Shown: piece after piece, positions 12,109 through 23,714 of the stretch
How positions within the stretch are numbered: position 1 is the first letter of the stretch
Layout of the letters: each line of letters starts with the position of its first letter
DNA from: Sarocladium kiliense
Lineage: Eukaryota; Ascomycota; Sordariomycetes; Hypocreales; Sarocladiaceae
DNA length: 64,000 nucleotides
NCBI GenBank assembly: GCA_030734395.1
Contig: JAUZTG010000048.1
Coordinates: 496,001 to 560,000 of the forward strand
Direction: 5' to 3'
Translations under genes and position numbers: made by a program
Notes under the pieces: model-generated
Database searches by the model: none
The model's input: only the letters and a program-made list of their open reading frames with translations
What the model was told of the DNA's origin: nothing

Positions 12109-14037
12109 ATGGATGCTCCCGCTGCCAACGGGCATAACACCAGTGGTGCCACTAATGGTGATACTATGAAGCTGCCCCTACGACCCAAGCCTGATGAAGA
12201 GCCAGCGACCAATGGGACATCAAGTATTCCTAATGGGAACGTGCAGACTTCATCTGCAACTCAGCAGGACAAGCGAAAGGAGCCTGCAACGCAAAACGGG
12301 CCTGGTCAGGACAGTGCGGAGACCAACCTCGAAAAGGAACACCGCGATCAACACAGCGTACTCAGCTCTCTGAGCGCGAGCGAGCTATCTAAGCTTGCCA
12401 ATAAAAAGAAGGGACCTCCTGGAGGCCTAGATGCGACCCCCCTACCATCTGTGCCACAAGGATACACTATCCGCTTCACTTTTCGCTCAGCCGCCAATCT
12501 ACCGCCCTCTGATCTCAACACCGCATCCTCAGATCCCTACCTGACAGCAACGCTCAGAGCTCCCAGCGTGAAGCGACATAAAGACGATCCAGATCTCGTT
12601 CACCGCACACCAACCATTCAAAAGACAACAGAACCGGAGTGGCAAGATGAATGGATTGTGGCCAATGTGCCTTCGACAGGCTTTACTCTCAAATGCCGGA
12701 TTTACGATGAGGATGCAGCCGATACGGACGATCGACTTGGAAACGTGACCATCAAAGTACCCCAAGTCTATGAGCAATGGGACGGCTTTCCCCCACCAGG
12801 TCGCGAGTTCAAAGCCAAAAAGCGGCCTATCAGCAAGCGTGCCTTCGTGATCAAAGCCCTCTCAAGCATTATCAAGTCAGATGTGCATATGACCCCAAGA
12901 CTCACTGTGAGTATGGAAGTCCTAGGCAAGTCGGATCCGCCGTATGGGCAGATGTGCACCATTGGACCAGCTTGCTGGACGAAGCACTATAGTCCCTTGA
13001 TCGGAAGACTAGCTGGCACAAAGGTCGACGCACAAGACGAACCCCAGTCGAACAGTAAGGAGGGCGACAAGGCAAAGACACAGAAGTACGAGTAAGTAGA
13101 TTGCCTATCCAATGTGCCCTCTGAGGCTTTGCTAACAGCCTGAAGCTTCCAAGCGAATCAGATGCAGCTGCGAGGACCAGTACCCTCCGACTTGTACCAT
13201 CGCTTTGTCGAGTTCAAACCCATCATGGGCAACCTCTTCGCCTCCACCGGCCTACGTGGGAAGATTCTGAATAAGGCACTCCACAAGCAGCACAGGCGTA
13301 TCTATAACTATGACCGCACAACTGAGCACGGCTTTTTCGAGGCATGTACCGAGGAGGCCTCCCTCCAATTCCTCAAGATGGCGCACTTCGACGAGGGCGG
13401 TCGAACTTTTACCTATGTCCTCACACTGGATGCTTGCCTGCGTTTCACCGAAACCGGGAAGGAATTCGGGATCGACATGCTGAGCAAGCACAACATGCAT
13501 TCGGATGTACAGCACTACATCGCTTGCTCTGGAGAGTTCATTATCCGTCGCTTGCAGAGGCCAGACGCCAATGATGATCCTCAGCCTGATGAGGAAACTC
13601 ATCCCAAGGGTGATCTGCCTGGAGGACCGCCTCACGAAAGTCCACCTCAGAACCCCTCCTATTATCAGCTCATCATCGACAACGACTCTGGCACCTATCG
13701 GCCTGATAAACACGTTCTTCCAGACCTCAAAGCTTTCCTCGAGCGGCAGTTCCCAGGGCTTGCCATTGTCGCCATGCACTGGGAAGATGAGCGTCTTCAA
13801 GAACTCAAGGAAGCGCAACGCAGCGCGAAGAAGAGGGAAGGCAGGATGGTGAATGTGGTCTTGAACCGCAGTCTTAGCAGCATCAGCTCGGCCGAGAGCG
13901 AGCTGGACGATAGGCATGAGGGGAATCAGACCAGTAAGCGGGAGGCGGCGTTGGACGCGATTGTGGATCCGAAGAAGGCGAAGGATGCGGTTGGAAGGGC
14001 GTTCCCGAAGGCATCATCCTCTGGAGTGAAAGCTTAG
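12109..14037 (+). CDS. C2-domain protein, fungal hypothetical
   Basis: Exons are 12109-13091 and 13146-14037, with a 54-nt intron, giving about 624 residues. The first 100 residues are low complexity and polar (Asn, Thr, Gly, Pro). A C2 beta-sandwich follows at about residues 120-230, with SSDPYLTATL, TTEPEWQDEWI and YDEDAADTDDRLG. These acidic loops are the usual calcium and phospholipid contacts, so peripheral membrane binding is likely. The second half has the conserved track LYHRFVEFKPIMGNLFAST and a compact region ending near NDSGTYRPDK; I do not recognise its fold. The tail is charged, with possible coiled coil around the LQELKEAQRSAKKREGR segment. No signal peptide or membrane helix was seen. 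The cellular role is unknown. Confidence 0.85.
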
Positions 14038-14252
14038 GACTCAGGCAGGCATCGATCTTGGGATTAAGACGCAGAATGGGGTGGGACTGAGATGGTTCAT
14101 GGGTAACGGCCTTTGCGATGACATGATACCCTCGAGACAGATAGTGGCAGGACCACGGCTTTCATAATGGTGGTATCTCAGCCGAATTTTAATTACGTTA
14201 ATCGGTTAATATTTCATGGTGGACTTTTTAATTCGACACATCATAACTCTTT

Positions 14253-14909
14253 CTACAGGTTTGACATCAGTGACACCCAAACACTCTTCACACTTGCCAG
14301 CCTTTCCCCCTCCTCATTCACCACCTCACACCGCACGAATGACTTCCTCCTCTCCGTCCCTTCTAACCAAGCCGTAGCGAGCACGTTTCCCTCAGCAGGT
14401 ATGCCTTTCAGGAACTTGCACTCCAATGTCGCTGTGACACTTGTATTTGTATACGTAGGCCCTTCCTTCCCCAACGCAGAGTTCAACTCGATAATCTGTG
14501 ACATGGCCTCATCTACAAGAGACATCGTCACACCGCCATGCAGAATCCCCGAAATCCCCGTGAGCTTCTCCCCAAGTGAGTACAGAGTGTGAATCTTCGT
14601 GACAGGGACCTTTGGATCGTGAAGCTGCTCTGGGCTCTGTGTGAAGAAGCAGAGCATGTGACCCATTCCTCCAGGTATGCCAAGCGTCGCGGTGAAGAAC
14701 TGGTCTTGTTGGTTCGTCATGGGATTACGACACTGTGGGAGGAAGACATGTGTGTTTGGTTGGGAGAGAAGATTGTTGCACCATGAGTCGGAGGTGAAGT
14801 GTGCGAGAGGTTGGTCGTAGCGGGAGGAGACTGAGGGTGGTGAGGGCGGGAGGGAGAGGGAGGGGCCGATTATGCGTGTTGCGGGAGCTTTCTCGTCTGT
14901 GTCAGACAT
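14253..14909 (-). CDS. HotDog-fold thioesterase (PaaI/4HBT-like)
   Basis: A single exon encodes 218 residues. HotDog thioesterases hydrolyse acyl-CoA or acyl-ACP thioesters. The diagnostic stretch is ISGILHGGVTMSLVDEAM at about residue 120, where HGG plus a following acidic residue form the active site across the dimer. Downstream, TNTSVTATLECKFLKGIPAEG matches the central strands. The N-terminal 90 residues are Pro- and Ser-rich with no domain I can name. The gene converges on the C2 gene with a 215-bp gap. The stop at 14253 and ATG at 14909 are both clear. The substrate is unknown. Confidence 0.88.
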   Translation of the reverse strand: MSDTDEKAPATRIIGPSLSLPPSPPSVSSRYDQPLAHFTSDSWCNNLLSQPNTHVFLPQCRNPMTNQQDQFFTATLGIPGGMGHMLCFFTQSPEQLHDPKVPVTKIHTLYSLGEKLTGISGILHGGVTMSLVDEAMSQIIELNSALGKEGPTYTNTSVTATLECKFLKGIPAEGNVLATAWLEGTERRKSFVRCEVVNEEGERLASVKSVWVSLMSNL

Positions 14910-15306
14910 CTTGAAGTTGAAGTTGAAGTATATGTGAAGATGAGTGAGAGAAGGATGAGGATGATGAGTTGGCTACATTCGACTGCGTAAGATCGTGGAT
15001 GTGTGAAGGTGAGAGACGGGCGATCCGTTGCCGAGGTTCGGCATTACCCTAAACAGGCAACATGGGTTCTGTGCCTCTCTTCCACAGCAGACCTGGCGTC
15101 GCGATGTAGGAAAAGGATTGAAACGGCGACTTTTACAGATTATTTTAATGCGCTGCCTAGTTCTCTATCAATTTTGGGAATTATCTCCGAAATGGCTTTG
15201 GTTGGGATTAAGAATGTCAGATGAATCGGCTGATTGCTCGAGGTTCACCGACACAAGTTGCATCGATTAAGATTCCATTTCCCAAGGCATCAAACTTATC
15301 ATCCTC
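14910..15306. other. Intergenic, thioesterase promoter and GH43 3' flank
   Basis: No coding signal. A short GAAGTT repeat lies just upstream of the thioesterase ATG (about 14911-14930). Confidence 0.55.
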
Positions 15307-17022
15307 TTACTTGCATTTCCCGACGTGCACTTTGAAACTCGCCCGCTTCGTAACGTCCAAAACCGAGTACGAGACTTGAACCAATTGTGTACCAGCTCGA
15401 AGGGGGTTATATCCCGACACTGTGAAGCCACCGTACCCTTCCACTACCTCCTCATCTTCAACTCCATCAGAATACCGAGCAGAGACAATCAGACCGTCTA
15501 GATCAAGTGGCCGACCGATTTTGTAAGTGGTTTTCTTTGGAGGAGTGAGGCGTATCGACTCCAACTTAGCTCCACGCAGCGCAGCATGCTCGGCTGTTGT
15601 AAGTGCCCAGATATGGCCATGACGAATCACACCTTTTGCTTCGTTGTAGTCTGGCTTGCGAGTCCAGTCAATAGGTTCCCAGTCCGGTTTACTGATATCT
15701 TCAGTCCAGTAAGGGTGGTATTGCTGCTCCATTGGTTCGCCGGATGGTGAACCTGCCCACTTCTGGTCGGCGTACATGTAGTATCCTTCTCCGCGGGGAT
15801 CTCTTGGATTTGCCTTGATGACGAGTGGACCTTCGGCATAAGTCGTATTCATTGTCTTGTGGGTGATGCAGGTTGTGACGAGCTCCCACTCCTCTTCGGA
15901 CGCAAGGATTGATCTTGCTCGCTCCTGGTACATATCTTCCGAATCGCAAGGCATACCGTACCATGTGAGATTGACACCAGTGGAGTTGCGGTCGCTGACT
16001 AGTCGCTGGTAGTATCCCTTTCCGTCTGGAATGATAACTGGATCGAGTGTGCCGTGCCCTGGACGGCCTGACATAACCTTGGCCGGGGTGAACGTGACGA
16101 AGTCGCGAGTCGTTGCATAGAGCGTCTGGCCTCGAGTCAGAGGAAATCTCCCATTAGGGTCCTCCTTATCCGGGGTATAGTATGTACCCTCGGGATACAT
16201 GGCTGAAGTCCAGTACACCACATACGCCCCAATCTCGGGATCCCAGATGGCCTCTGGGGCATAAGTCATGCCTGACTCCTCGGGCGAGACAAGAACATGT
16301 CGCTGCTCAGACCAATTGTGCAGATCATCAGATTCCCAAACCTCAATGTAGCGACTTGCACCGCTCTGAGCCCAATCCCAATTCAGCCAACCGTACTCTT
16401 TCCCATCGACATTGAGATCGGTTGCAATGAGGAAGAACCTATCACCTTCAGGTGAGCGAACAATGACGGGATCGCGCGTGGCGTGCATGCCCTTGGTAGA
16501 GTTGAGGGTTGCCATCCCATTGTTTGTAGCAGTCCATGTCGTCGCCTCGTTGGCTTCGCTTGTTGCGAAGAAGACTTGCTGGCCGGCGTTGGAGTTTGAC
16601 CTGGCGAAGTTGGCCATGCCGTAGCGTGTGAACTCGGCCAATTGGACGGAGGGCTGCACCTTGAGATGATAGTCTCGGCAGCGGTTGTGACCATGGCCTT
16701 GCTCAAGGCAGGCGGTCAACTTTACCTTGACAGGCTTGGACCCCGGGGGAGGGCGATGAACGACACCCGGTGCAACTTTCCCATCTGGCCGGTCTGAGAT
16801 GACATCTGGGCGAGATGACTTCCAATGGACTTTAACGTCGGGATGATCAGGGATTTCCGTTGGAAGAGTGATATAGCCTCGGACATCATCGGCATGAGGG
16901 ATGGTAATGCCATCAAGCAATGAACTAGGAGGAGACATAGCTTTAGCGGCCTTCATAAAAAGAAGGCCGGCATTTGTCACGGCCAACACCGTGCGTCGAA
17001 GACTGGTAGATGGAAAATTCAT
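15307..17022 (-). CDS. Secreted GH43-like glycosidase with C-terminal Ig-like domain
   Basis: A single exon encodes 571 residues from the ATG at 17022; the open frame runs further upstream but only through a GTG. Residues 1-28 (basic SLRR, then a hydrophobic run ending KAAKA) look like a secretion signal. The five-blade GH43 propeller is suggested by three acidic motifs: THE base in HATRDPVIVRS, an Asp in TYAPEAIWDPE, and the acid Glu in TYAEGPLVIK. GH43 enzymes release arabinose or xylose from plant polysaccharides. The last 80 residues (KIGRPLDLDGLIVSARYSDG onward) resemble the bacterial Ig-like group 4 domain. The catalytic specificity is not determinable. It is divergent from the receptor gene at 18393. 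Confidence 0.88.
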   Translation of the reverse strand: MNFPSTSLRRTVLAVTNAGLLFMKAAKAMSPPSSLLDGITIPHADDVRGYITLPTEIPDHPDVKVHWKSSRPDVISDRPDGKVAPGVVHRPPPGSKPVKVKLTACLEQGHGHNRCRDYHLKVQPSVQLAEFTRYGMANFARSNSNAGQQVFFATSEANEATTWTATNNGMATLNSTKGMHATRDPVIVRSPEGDRFFLIATDLNVDGKEYGWLNWDWAQSGASRYIEVWESDDLHNWSEQRHVLVSPEESGMTYAPEAIWDPEIGAYVVYWTSAMYPEGTYYTPDKEDPNGRFPLTRGQTLYATTRDFVTFTPAKVMSGRPGHGTLDPVIIPDGKGYYQRLVSDRNSTGVNLTWYGMPCDSEDMYQERARSILASEEEWELVTTCITHKTMNTTYAEGPLVIKANPRDPRGEGYYMYADQKWAGSPSGEPMEQQYHPYWTEDISKPDWEPIDWTRKPDYNEAKGVIRHGHIWALTTAEHAALRGAKLESIRLTPPKKTTYKIGRPLDLDGLIVSARYSDGVEDEEVVEGYGGFTVSGYNPLRAGTQLVQVSYSVLDVTKRASFKVHVGKCK

Positions 17023-18392
17023 GATGCCAGTATGTCTCGATACAGTCTTGTCCTTGAGCCGGTCCACCTCTTCACCAACGATGCTTCATCCCCTCCAGTA
17101 TTTGTATTCATTTCACAGACTTCATATAAGCTGATCGCTTCGTGCCGCTTTATTTCGTACCCCTCGGGATAAAATGGCTGTTCATTGGTGGCATGTCTAG
17201 CCTGGCCCTGATTGGCGCGACTGTTGGATGCGTCGTCAATCGGACAAGAGCCGAGACTTTAGCAAATCCGGGGAAAATGACAGAACCAGTCGATGCTACA
17301 TTGGGGAACCATGGCTGTAGATCGAGCGTGGGGAGGTCCGGATGTCATGGACTCGATCTCGAGCGTCTATAGCCGTGTATTTGAATCCCGGTCTTGGTGC
17401 CAATCCGGGGGTTTGGGATACTCGGCCAAGCCTTGCCGATGCTCAATGTCTGACGTTGATCGCGAACTTATCCAAGAACCTGGTTAGTCGTTCTGAGGAG
17501 GGTTTTTGTCCAGGGTTCATGATGTTGGTGCTTGGGGAACCAGTGATTTTATCCTGGACTTGAGTGGCCTTCATCATCATCTGATTGGGAGAGAAGGAAC
17601 ATAACTGAAGTGGTTGGGCAATCAGACGAGCGAGACTTGGCCATCTGATACTTTCCTGCTTCGCAGCCACAACCTTTTGTCAATCTACTGAGCAAAGATA
17701 GTATCTCGAAGTAAAGCTTGCTCATGGACCAAAAGCGAAGCTCCAGACTTGATGTCTGGCTTGAGTATACTTTCTAGGGATTTAGAGTCGTGCACATAAT
17801 CTACCTCCGTACATGCTGTGCATATCTAAGGCCGTGCTTATGCATATCCTTGGTATAGATTCCGCGTCTGTATGAGCAGCGAATATCTCATGAAGTACGA
17901 AACACCTCCAATGTTTGCTGGGCAGGTGCGTCAGCCGGACGCGCCTTTCTGTCGCTTCCACCATCGTTTGCAGCTGTCGCGGCTGCCTCAAACTCAAACA
18001 TCCCCAACGCCCAGATCAATCGCAAACACCACCATCGTCACATCTCGCCTGGGGATGTCAGCTTCGGGTCTCTCTCAGGTTTGCTGGCAGTCACTAAGTT
18101 CCTCTCGCCTGGTCAAGCATATGAGGAGAAAGGGTGCGCGCACCGTGTTTGCTGCTTTGCCGCAGACGTAACCTCACTTCGCCAGTCCCCTCCTGCGCCT
18201 GTCCATCACGGCCCCCAGGCTCCCGGTGCATCACTCTCGAACGCCGCTTGAGCAGAGCCATCCCTTATCTTCCTCTTCTTTCTCCTCACCCCAAGACACG
18301 ACTTCTCACTGCTGCAACTTCTGGCAACTTTCATTCCCTGACCTTTCCAATCGTATTTTTACCATTATTACCCACGGCTTGCGCTCTTCCCC
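17023..18392. other. Divergent promoter between GH43 and receptor genes
   Basis: About 1.4 kb with only short frames. Both flanking genes point away from it, so it must carry two promoters. The stretch nearest the receptor (about 18160-18390) is C- and T-rich, as in many fungal leaders. Confidence 0.55.
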
Positions 18393-20023
18393 ATGGATCA
18401 CTCTGTTGGCCCGTCGGCGACCACCGCTGTCCCCCAAGATGGCGGCTCCCTCACGCATAGCCAGATGAGTATTCTCATCATACTTGAGCGGACCGGCGCC
18501 GGACTCTCTATGGTCGCCATTGCTCTTACCGTCCTGACCTACATCGCGTTCCCGAAGATGAGGACTACGCCAAATCTGTTCCTCTTGTGTGCTTCGGGAG
18601 CCAATGCAGCAGCATGCTGTGCTTCCATGATAGGTTACGACGGCATGCATGCTGGATTAGAGTCTGGGCTGTGCCAGGCTCAAGCCTTCATTTTCCAGTG
18701 GTACGTGCCAGAAACTAGGTTTCTCGGGGATCGAGTTTCTGACTGCTCAAAAGGTTCATGCAGTCGGACCCATGGTGGTCTTTCGCCATGGCAGTCAACG
18801 TATACCTTGTTTTCTTCTTCAACGCGAACCCATCCACTTTCCGCAAATACCTCTGGGTATACTGCCTCATATGCTTTGGTGGCCCTCTCATCTCCGCCAT
18901 CGCGCTGATCAGCGTTCGAGGAGACCCTCGAGGGCCCGTCTTTGGTGATGCAGTCGTACGTGCGGCTTCCCTGATCTTCTCGAATTATGCTGACATCCCC
19001 ATAGCTGTAGTGCTGGATTGACACCAAATGGGCCCTCGTGCGCATCTATTCCTACTATATCCCCGTCTGGGTGTGCATCTTTCTCTCACTCTTCATCTAC
19101 ATCGCCGTCGGATATCACGTTTTTCATCACAGGAACCAATTCCGAAACATTGGACTTCACGAGTCCGACCACAGTGGGAAGAGAGAACTTGCTTCCAGCA
19201 GTGATGGAGGCGATTCTGCCGAGCATGTGAGTTGGAAGTGTATCCAGTTTCATTCGGTTGCCTACTAACCTTGAATTAGTACACTGCCCGATTTCCTGAC
19301 TTCTACGGAACAGCCGTGACAGAAGTCAAAGTCACCTCCGACACTCCCACCACGCCCAACCTGGCCTGCAATGACTACTTGACGGTGACGCTGCCACCAG
19401 CCACGTATCGTCAGAGTCCGAGTCGGAATCGTAGCCGATCATGGGCTAAGACCAGCGCGGACCGCTACATGCCTGGATCAAACGCTCAGAACTTCCAGAC
19501 GGTCTGCTCATCCGACAACCAGTCACCACAGACCTCCAAGCTCATCAATCGCCTTCGCGCAGTCACCTCAAGTACATCCCTCAAGCTCAGGCGTCTGGAT
19601 CCCGTCAAAATGGCATACTTACGAACGAGCTTCATTTTCGGGTTCGCCATCTTTGTCACTTGGACGCCAAGCTCAATCAACCGCTTGTATAGCATCACCA
19701 ATGACAACAAGGTCAACTTCCACTTGAGTGTGGCTAGTGGCTGTGTGCTTCCCCTACAAGGTGTATGGAACGCCCTCATTTACTTTGCCACGAGCTGGTC
19801 TACTGTCAAGGAAGAGGTGAGAACACTTGTCAAGAAGAACGCGCAGGGACAAAGTAGCAATAATCGGACCACTCTACGCCCGGAAGGAGGGTTGTATACT
19901 CCACAACGCCGCCAAACATTTGAGGACGCTCACGAAGTGGATCGCATGTATGGACCGGCACTCGATCATGGCTCTGACGAGGTCGAGCTTTGTGACCGAA
20001 GCCAAGCGACGGATCGTCCGTGA
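18393..20023 (+). CDS. Seven-helix receptor, cAMP-receptor-like class
   Basis: Exons are 18393-18700, 18754-18955, 19011-19226 and 19280-20023, giving about 489 residues. Seven hydrophobic helices can be counted: two in exon 1, two in exon 2, one in exon 3 and two in exon 4. Matching features are LERTGAGLSMVAIALTVLTY (helix 1), RTTPNLFLLCASGANAAACC (helix 2), ACMIG-like turn, DPWWSFAMAVNVYLVFFF (helix 3), YSYYIPVWVCIFLSLFIY (helix 5) and the late FATSWSTVKEE after helix 7. A long Ser/Thr/Arg-rich third cytoplasmic loop of about 110 residues separates helices 5 and 6. These proteins are thought to signal through heterotrimeric G proteins at the plasma membrane; the ligand is unknown. Confidence 0.88.
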
Positions 20024-20316
20024 ATGACCAATGACGATGCTCGAGCTGTCCAACAGCTGGCTGACGATGGTTGAAGTATCGTACCTATTCCTATTCTTAT
20101 CCTCGTCTGGCTGTCTATCCTCAACTTGGACTCTTTCTGGAGGCATACTTGAACAGCTGAACGTTTGTAGGGGGAAGGTTGGGGATTGCAGATTTTGTTG
20201 AGCTTTGAACAGAGTGCCAAAATGTGAAACTGCCTGATTGGAGGCTACATCCATAGCTAAATCATATCATCATCTCCGGACTTGGGGCCAGCGTTCCTTT
20301 CTTTCCGACATTGCCC

Positions 20317-21245
20317 TTACTCGTTAGCGACAGGCTCACCCTCCACAGCATTGACGCCCTCGCTCACAACCCTGGCGACACCCTTCTGGATGTCCTCGTC
20401 ACCTTCATACAGATCAATCCAGCTATTCTTCACACCATTTGCCGCCAAAAGCTCGTCTGCCACCTTGGCGACCTTCTTCCTTCCTACATTCCCCTTAACG
20501 TTCTTCGTCTTTCCAATCTCAACCCCACCCTCATTCTCCTCCGTCAACGTCCCCGGCCTCAAGCTAATTCCCACAAACTCCTTCCCTTTAACCTCTTTCG
20601 ATTTGCGGTACAGCGCCTCATCAGCCGCGATCTTGGCTTGGTAGTAGTTGGCGAGCACACCGTGGTTGACTTCCTTGTTGTAGGATTCCCATTGGGAGAA
20701 GGAGGGGTCGGAGGTCTTCCACCAAGGGGCGGGAGAGCGGCGGGAGCCAAGGTAGGAGATTAGGAGGAAGCGGGTTGGGGAGGGGTGAGAAGCTGAGGCG
20801 TTGATGTAGTGGATGCAGGCGTCACGGTCTACTTGGAAGGTCTGTGGTGGTGTCAGTGAGATAAGGTGGGTTCTGTGTGAGGGTGAGATTGGACTTACAC
20901 GTTCGGGACCACCCTTGCCTCCAGCGCCTGAAGAATTACATCGGATCAGTACTGTTCCACATCAGAATTTTGGCTTCAATAAAACGTACCGGCACTCCAA
21001 GCAACATAATCTGGGTTCACCTCATCCAGCACTGCCCTTGCGTTCTCCTCGGACGTGACATCCTCAATGCTCCGAACAAGGACATTCAGCTTCCCAGGTT
21101 GGCCCTCACCGAGCTTCCGAATCTCAGCACAGTGATCCGGATTGCGAACGATGCTGGTGACGGTCCACGAGCGACGCAGAAGGAGAGGGGTGAGGTACAT
21201 GGCGATCTTGCCGTGGCCGCCGAGGAGGAGGACGTGGTGCGACAT
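20317..21245 (-). CDS. Atypical SDR / NAD(P)-binding protein (YMR090W-like)
   Basis: Exons on the minus strand are 21245-20990, 20927-20899 (only 29 nt) and 20841-20317, giving 269 residues. The N-terminus HHVLLLGGHGKIAMYLTPLL is a Rossmann nucleotide loop of the GGHGKIA type found in atypical SDR proteins. NPDYVAWSAG matches the fourth strand, and FLLISYLGSRRS followed by NYYQAKIAADEAL supplies the Tyr-x-x-x-Lys pair. The C-terminal half with VGISLRPGTLTEE fits the family. The cytosolic role is unknown; relatives are described as NAD(P)-dependent epimerase-like. The gene converges on the receptor gene with a 293-bp gap. Confidence 0.87.
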
Positions 21246-21723
21246 GGTGATTGCTGTTGTTCAGGTACTGGGTTTCTGTATGTGATGGGTGTATTCGGAT
21301 GAGATTTCAAGGCGAGAATTGATGAATTGAGGGGTATGAAATAAGAATCAGGTGAGCTTCCACTGGGTTTTAAGAGATCATGAAAGCTCTGTTGTCATAC
21401 GCACGCCATCGGTAGAGGAGGCTCCATGACGTTATAACCCCGACATTTTTACTTTTTGGTCACCCCACATGCGACTAACACCGAAACCCGCCTGGAGTCT
21501 GCGACATAATCGGTGTTGCTTATTAAGGGTCCAAGGTCACTGGGCATCCATTTTCGCCCCTTTGAAATGCTCTGTTTTATTTGTATTGGGAATGTGGAGT
21601 TGTGTTTCTTTTCCCTCGTTAGGCAGCGTGGATGCAGACAGCGATCCGCTACTGGAGGAGATAATCGAAACAATACTATGACCAGCATGGTATTCAGTTC
21701 GTAGCGCCCCAGCTATACTTTAT
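21246..21723. other. Intergenic, SDR promoter and HET gene 3' flank
   Basis: No coding signal; only short frames. Confidence 0.55.
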
Positions 21724-23714
21724 TCAAGGAAATCCCACGTTCGCCGACCCACGAGACCCAAAGTTACACACCAAACACCAGCGCTCCCCGCACCAAGATA
21801 TTGCGTTTGGCTTTGGCTGAGCCCTGAGATCTGCGAGGACAGGCTCGAAGCCACCTCGATTCCTCAGCATCTGCCAGTCCGGCTTGGTAAACAGCTTGTT
21901 TACGCCGCCTCGTACTTCTGGGTCTATCTGATCAAGGAATGTCGTCTGACCGGCGATGTCTATGCATAGAAAGTGGGCTTTGTTAAGATAGTCGACTGGA
22001 GCTGTGATGAGAACAACACGCAGCATGATTTGTAGTTGTTCAGTCTCTACTCTTTTGACCCATTTTCCAGGTTTGGGTAGCTGATGGGATGCTGTGAGGA
22101 TGCATTGACCCTGGTAGGCATATGCAAAGTGAAGCTCCTCTGGCTGCTCCAAGTCTCCTGCGATGTATGATTGAAGCTGCTGACAAGTCATTTGGCAACG
22201 TGGCAAGGGACCGTCGCTACTGGGTGGCTTTGTGGTGGTAGAGCCATCTTTCGCGATCTGAATAAGTGCGAATCGAGGCTTGCCGAAGTAGGCAAGGATG
22301 ATTGCAAAGCTGGACAGCTTATCCCCATTGCGAGTCCGACTGTTTGCCTGGACTTCCGTAAGTAATGGCGATGGTGCAAACGTCAATGCGCCAATGACAC
22401 CTTCCAAACTGTCAGGACACTTGAAGCCGTAGTTGCCCGCGTCATAAACGACTGAGGGGGCTGAGAAGACATCTTGGAGGGCCACTGCAGATGAACGGGA
22501 AGGGTTCGGGATGCGACAGAATCGGAACTCTGGCATTCTTTGCGTGGGCTCGGTTGCACGAGGTTGTTGTCTGAAGCTAACAACTTCCATCATGTCACTA
22601 GCCATGCCTTCGTTGATGAAGACCCGACGGAGAGGTCCAGATCGTTCGTAATGATGAGCTCCCCAATCAGTGACGGGTATGGCAAGCAATGAATCGGGAT
22701 GGTGCGTTGTCGTGCATGGGAGGATCAGGTATATGCTCATCGGTTGACGAAGCACCCCAGCTTTGATGGTGACAGCAGCACCTACAACCGTCGGTGGTGT
22801 AGGGTCATGGAAGTTTGTAAGATGAACCTTTGACACAAGATTGGACTCGCCAAACGCAGCGGGGGATTCTGCGAAGGGGCCGAGGCGTGGTGCATGGGAA
22901 GCATGGTATGCCATTGTGTCCACATCGTCTAATGAAGGCGGCATACCCCAAGCCAGAATCGAGAGGTCCTCGGTTTCCATTAGAACCTGCTGTTGTAGCC
23001 TAAGGAACGCCTTCTTACCCTCGCCGTAGATCAGTGGCATATTGACGCCGAACAGGCCCATGAGACAGTATGCGCTATCTTCAACCCGGGTAGTTTGTCG
23101 ATTTGCAGCCCAAGCCATTCGTCTGGCAACACATACGGAGTGAAACGCCCCTGTCAAAAGGACAGAGAGCTCTATGCCGGTTGTATCCCGAATGGTGTTC
23201 GATATGAGTGCATCATTCTTGGCTCCTAGGAAGGTCCAGGTTGCGGAAAAGAACTGAACAACTTTGGGCGCGATCAGCTCCTGTAGAGTCCAGCCTCGAG
23301 TGAACCAGCGACTTCCGGCCAGCTGCTCGATTGCAGTGACATCGGACAGGTATGCATAGCAAACTTGTGCCTGACGATACCAGCGGAACATGGAATTGAT
23401 TGCCTCCGTCAACTCAGCCGTGCTTGTCTTGTCAATGCAGCATCTGTTCCAAATACGGTCAGCCATACGCGAACCCGTGGATAAGGAAGTCAAACTTACG
23501 TGTCAACCCATGCCCACTTTAGACCATCTTTGGCCGCTTGGTCGCAGCAGTGCTTGATCTTAGCGAAGCCCTTGCGTGACACCACGTCTGGTGAGGCCAT
23601 ATCCAGCAGCGTGCACTCCTCCTCCCCCCACGTGTGCGACAAGATCGCATACGGCTCCGTGCAGTCCCCATGAACCTCGTGCAGCGTGAGAGTCGTCGTA
23701 TCCAACAAACGCAT
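21724..23714 (-). CDS. HET-domain (heterokaryon incompatibility) protein
   Basis: Exons are 23714-23500 and 23443-21724, with a 56-nt intron, giving 644 residues. The ATG at 23714 gives MRLLDTTTLTLHEVHG, the usual start of HET-E/D-like proteins. The HET domain fills about residues 1-250: YAILSHTWGEEECT, KWAWVDTCCIDKTS, AYLSDV, SRWFTRGWTLQELIAP and RVEDSAYCLMGLFGVNMPLIYGEG are its block motifs. The remaining 390 residues have no NACHT, ankyrin or WD40 repeats, so this is the short form lacking the usual receptor part. HET proteins trigger programmed cell death upon nonself recognition; whether this one does is not known. Confidence 0.93.

Noticed and set aside
17023..17067. Upstream extension of the GH43 frame
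   Set aside because: It begins with GTG; the ATG at 17022 starts directly with a good signal peptide.
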